Shown: positions 33,080 to 33,248 of the stretch, one piece after another | Layout: each line of letters begins with the position of its first letter | How positions within the stretch are numbered: position 1 is the first letter of the stretch | Source: Phoronis ovalis | Taxonomy: Eukaryota; Phoronida; Phoronidae | Direction of reading: 5' to 3' | NCBI GenBank assembly: GCA_028565635.1 | Contig: JAOXYB010015187.1 | Location: 1-33,248, forward strand | DNA length: 33,248 nucleotides | Notes under the pieces: generated by a model | Told to the model about the DNA's origin: nothing | Database searches by the model: none | What the model saw: the letters and a program-made list of their open reading frames with translations, nothing else | Translations under genes and position numbers: made by a program

Positions 33080-33248
33080 GAATACCACAGACTATTACTG
33101 CAATACCATAGACTACTGCAATACCATATACTATTACTGCAATAACATATACTATTACTGCAATACCATATACTATTACTACAATACCATATACTATTAC
33201 TGCAATACTAGACTATTACTGCAATACCATAGACTACTGCAATACCAT
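33080..33248. repeat. 21-bp minisatellite running off the right edge
   Basis: Tandem units of CAATACCATATACTATTACTG (21 bp) start at 33080, with 18-bp variants (33101-33118 and 33222-33239) and one 19-bp variant (33203-33221). Substitutions are few (ATA/AGA, CC/AC). The array continues past the end of the window. It sits in the intron upstream of the first visible exon, only 35 bp from its splice acceptor. Confidence 0.93.

Noticed and set aside
1-33248. CRISPR arrays, bacterial operons or integrated virus genes
   Set aside because: The tandem repeats found have no unique spacers between them, and no polymerase, integrase, capsid or envelope motif was recognised on either strand.

Overview
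The window looks like animal nuclear DNA, most likely from an invertebrate. It is AT-rich, has no bacterial-style gene packing, and carries a nine-exon split gene with standard GT/AG splice sites, a Pol III tRNA gene and many small repeats. A lophotrochozoan such as a mollusc would fit the composition and intron sizes, but nothing in the sequence proves that.

The only protein-coding gene I can support is on the minus strand between about 16.5 and 33.05 kb. Its nine exons join in one continuous phase to give 538 codons without a stop. From the SRQIALLLAELD segment onward the product follows vertebrate MIPOL1 (mirror-image polydactyly gene 1 protein) block by block: LVEEIYRAQKERD, EITSEEMHAILDERDTALSK, RVYYSLHKSLSQE and so on. 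The 5' end lies beyond the right edge. The 3' end, expected to encode about 25 residues, was not found. One intron is about 11.2 kb.

Regions: 1-7.5 kb is intergenic DNA with ordinary CpG content, two small tandem-repeat clusters and a possible T-box-site cluster. 7.57-8.15 kb is a tandem duplication carrying an intact tRNA-Leu(CAG) and a broken copy of it. 8.15-12.2 kb is intergenic, with one MITE-like element near its right edge. 12.2-16.5 kb lies downstream of the last exon found and is probably still inside the MIPOL1 transcription unit; it holds a degenerate 36-bp repeat array, a repeat-like block and a long hairpin. 16.5-33.05 kb is the MIPOL1 gene. Its first visible intron holds a second copy of the MITE and a 39-bp triplication, and a 21-bp minisatellite runs off the right edge.

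All coordinates come from reading by eye. Splice sites are supported by consensus sequence, matching phase and protein continuity, not by transcripts. I did not find a convincing new biological system. The most useful leads are the sharp CpG-density change near 12.2 kb, the MITE pair, the decayed tRNA copy, and the open question of the gene's 3' end.
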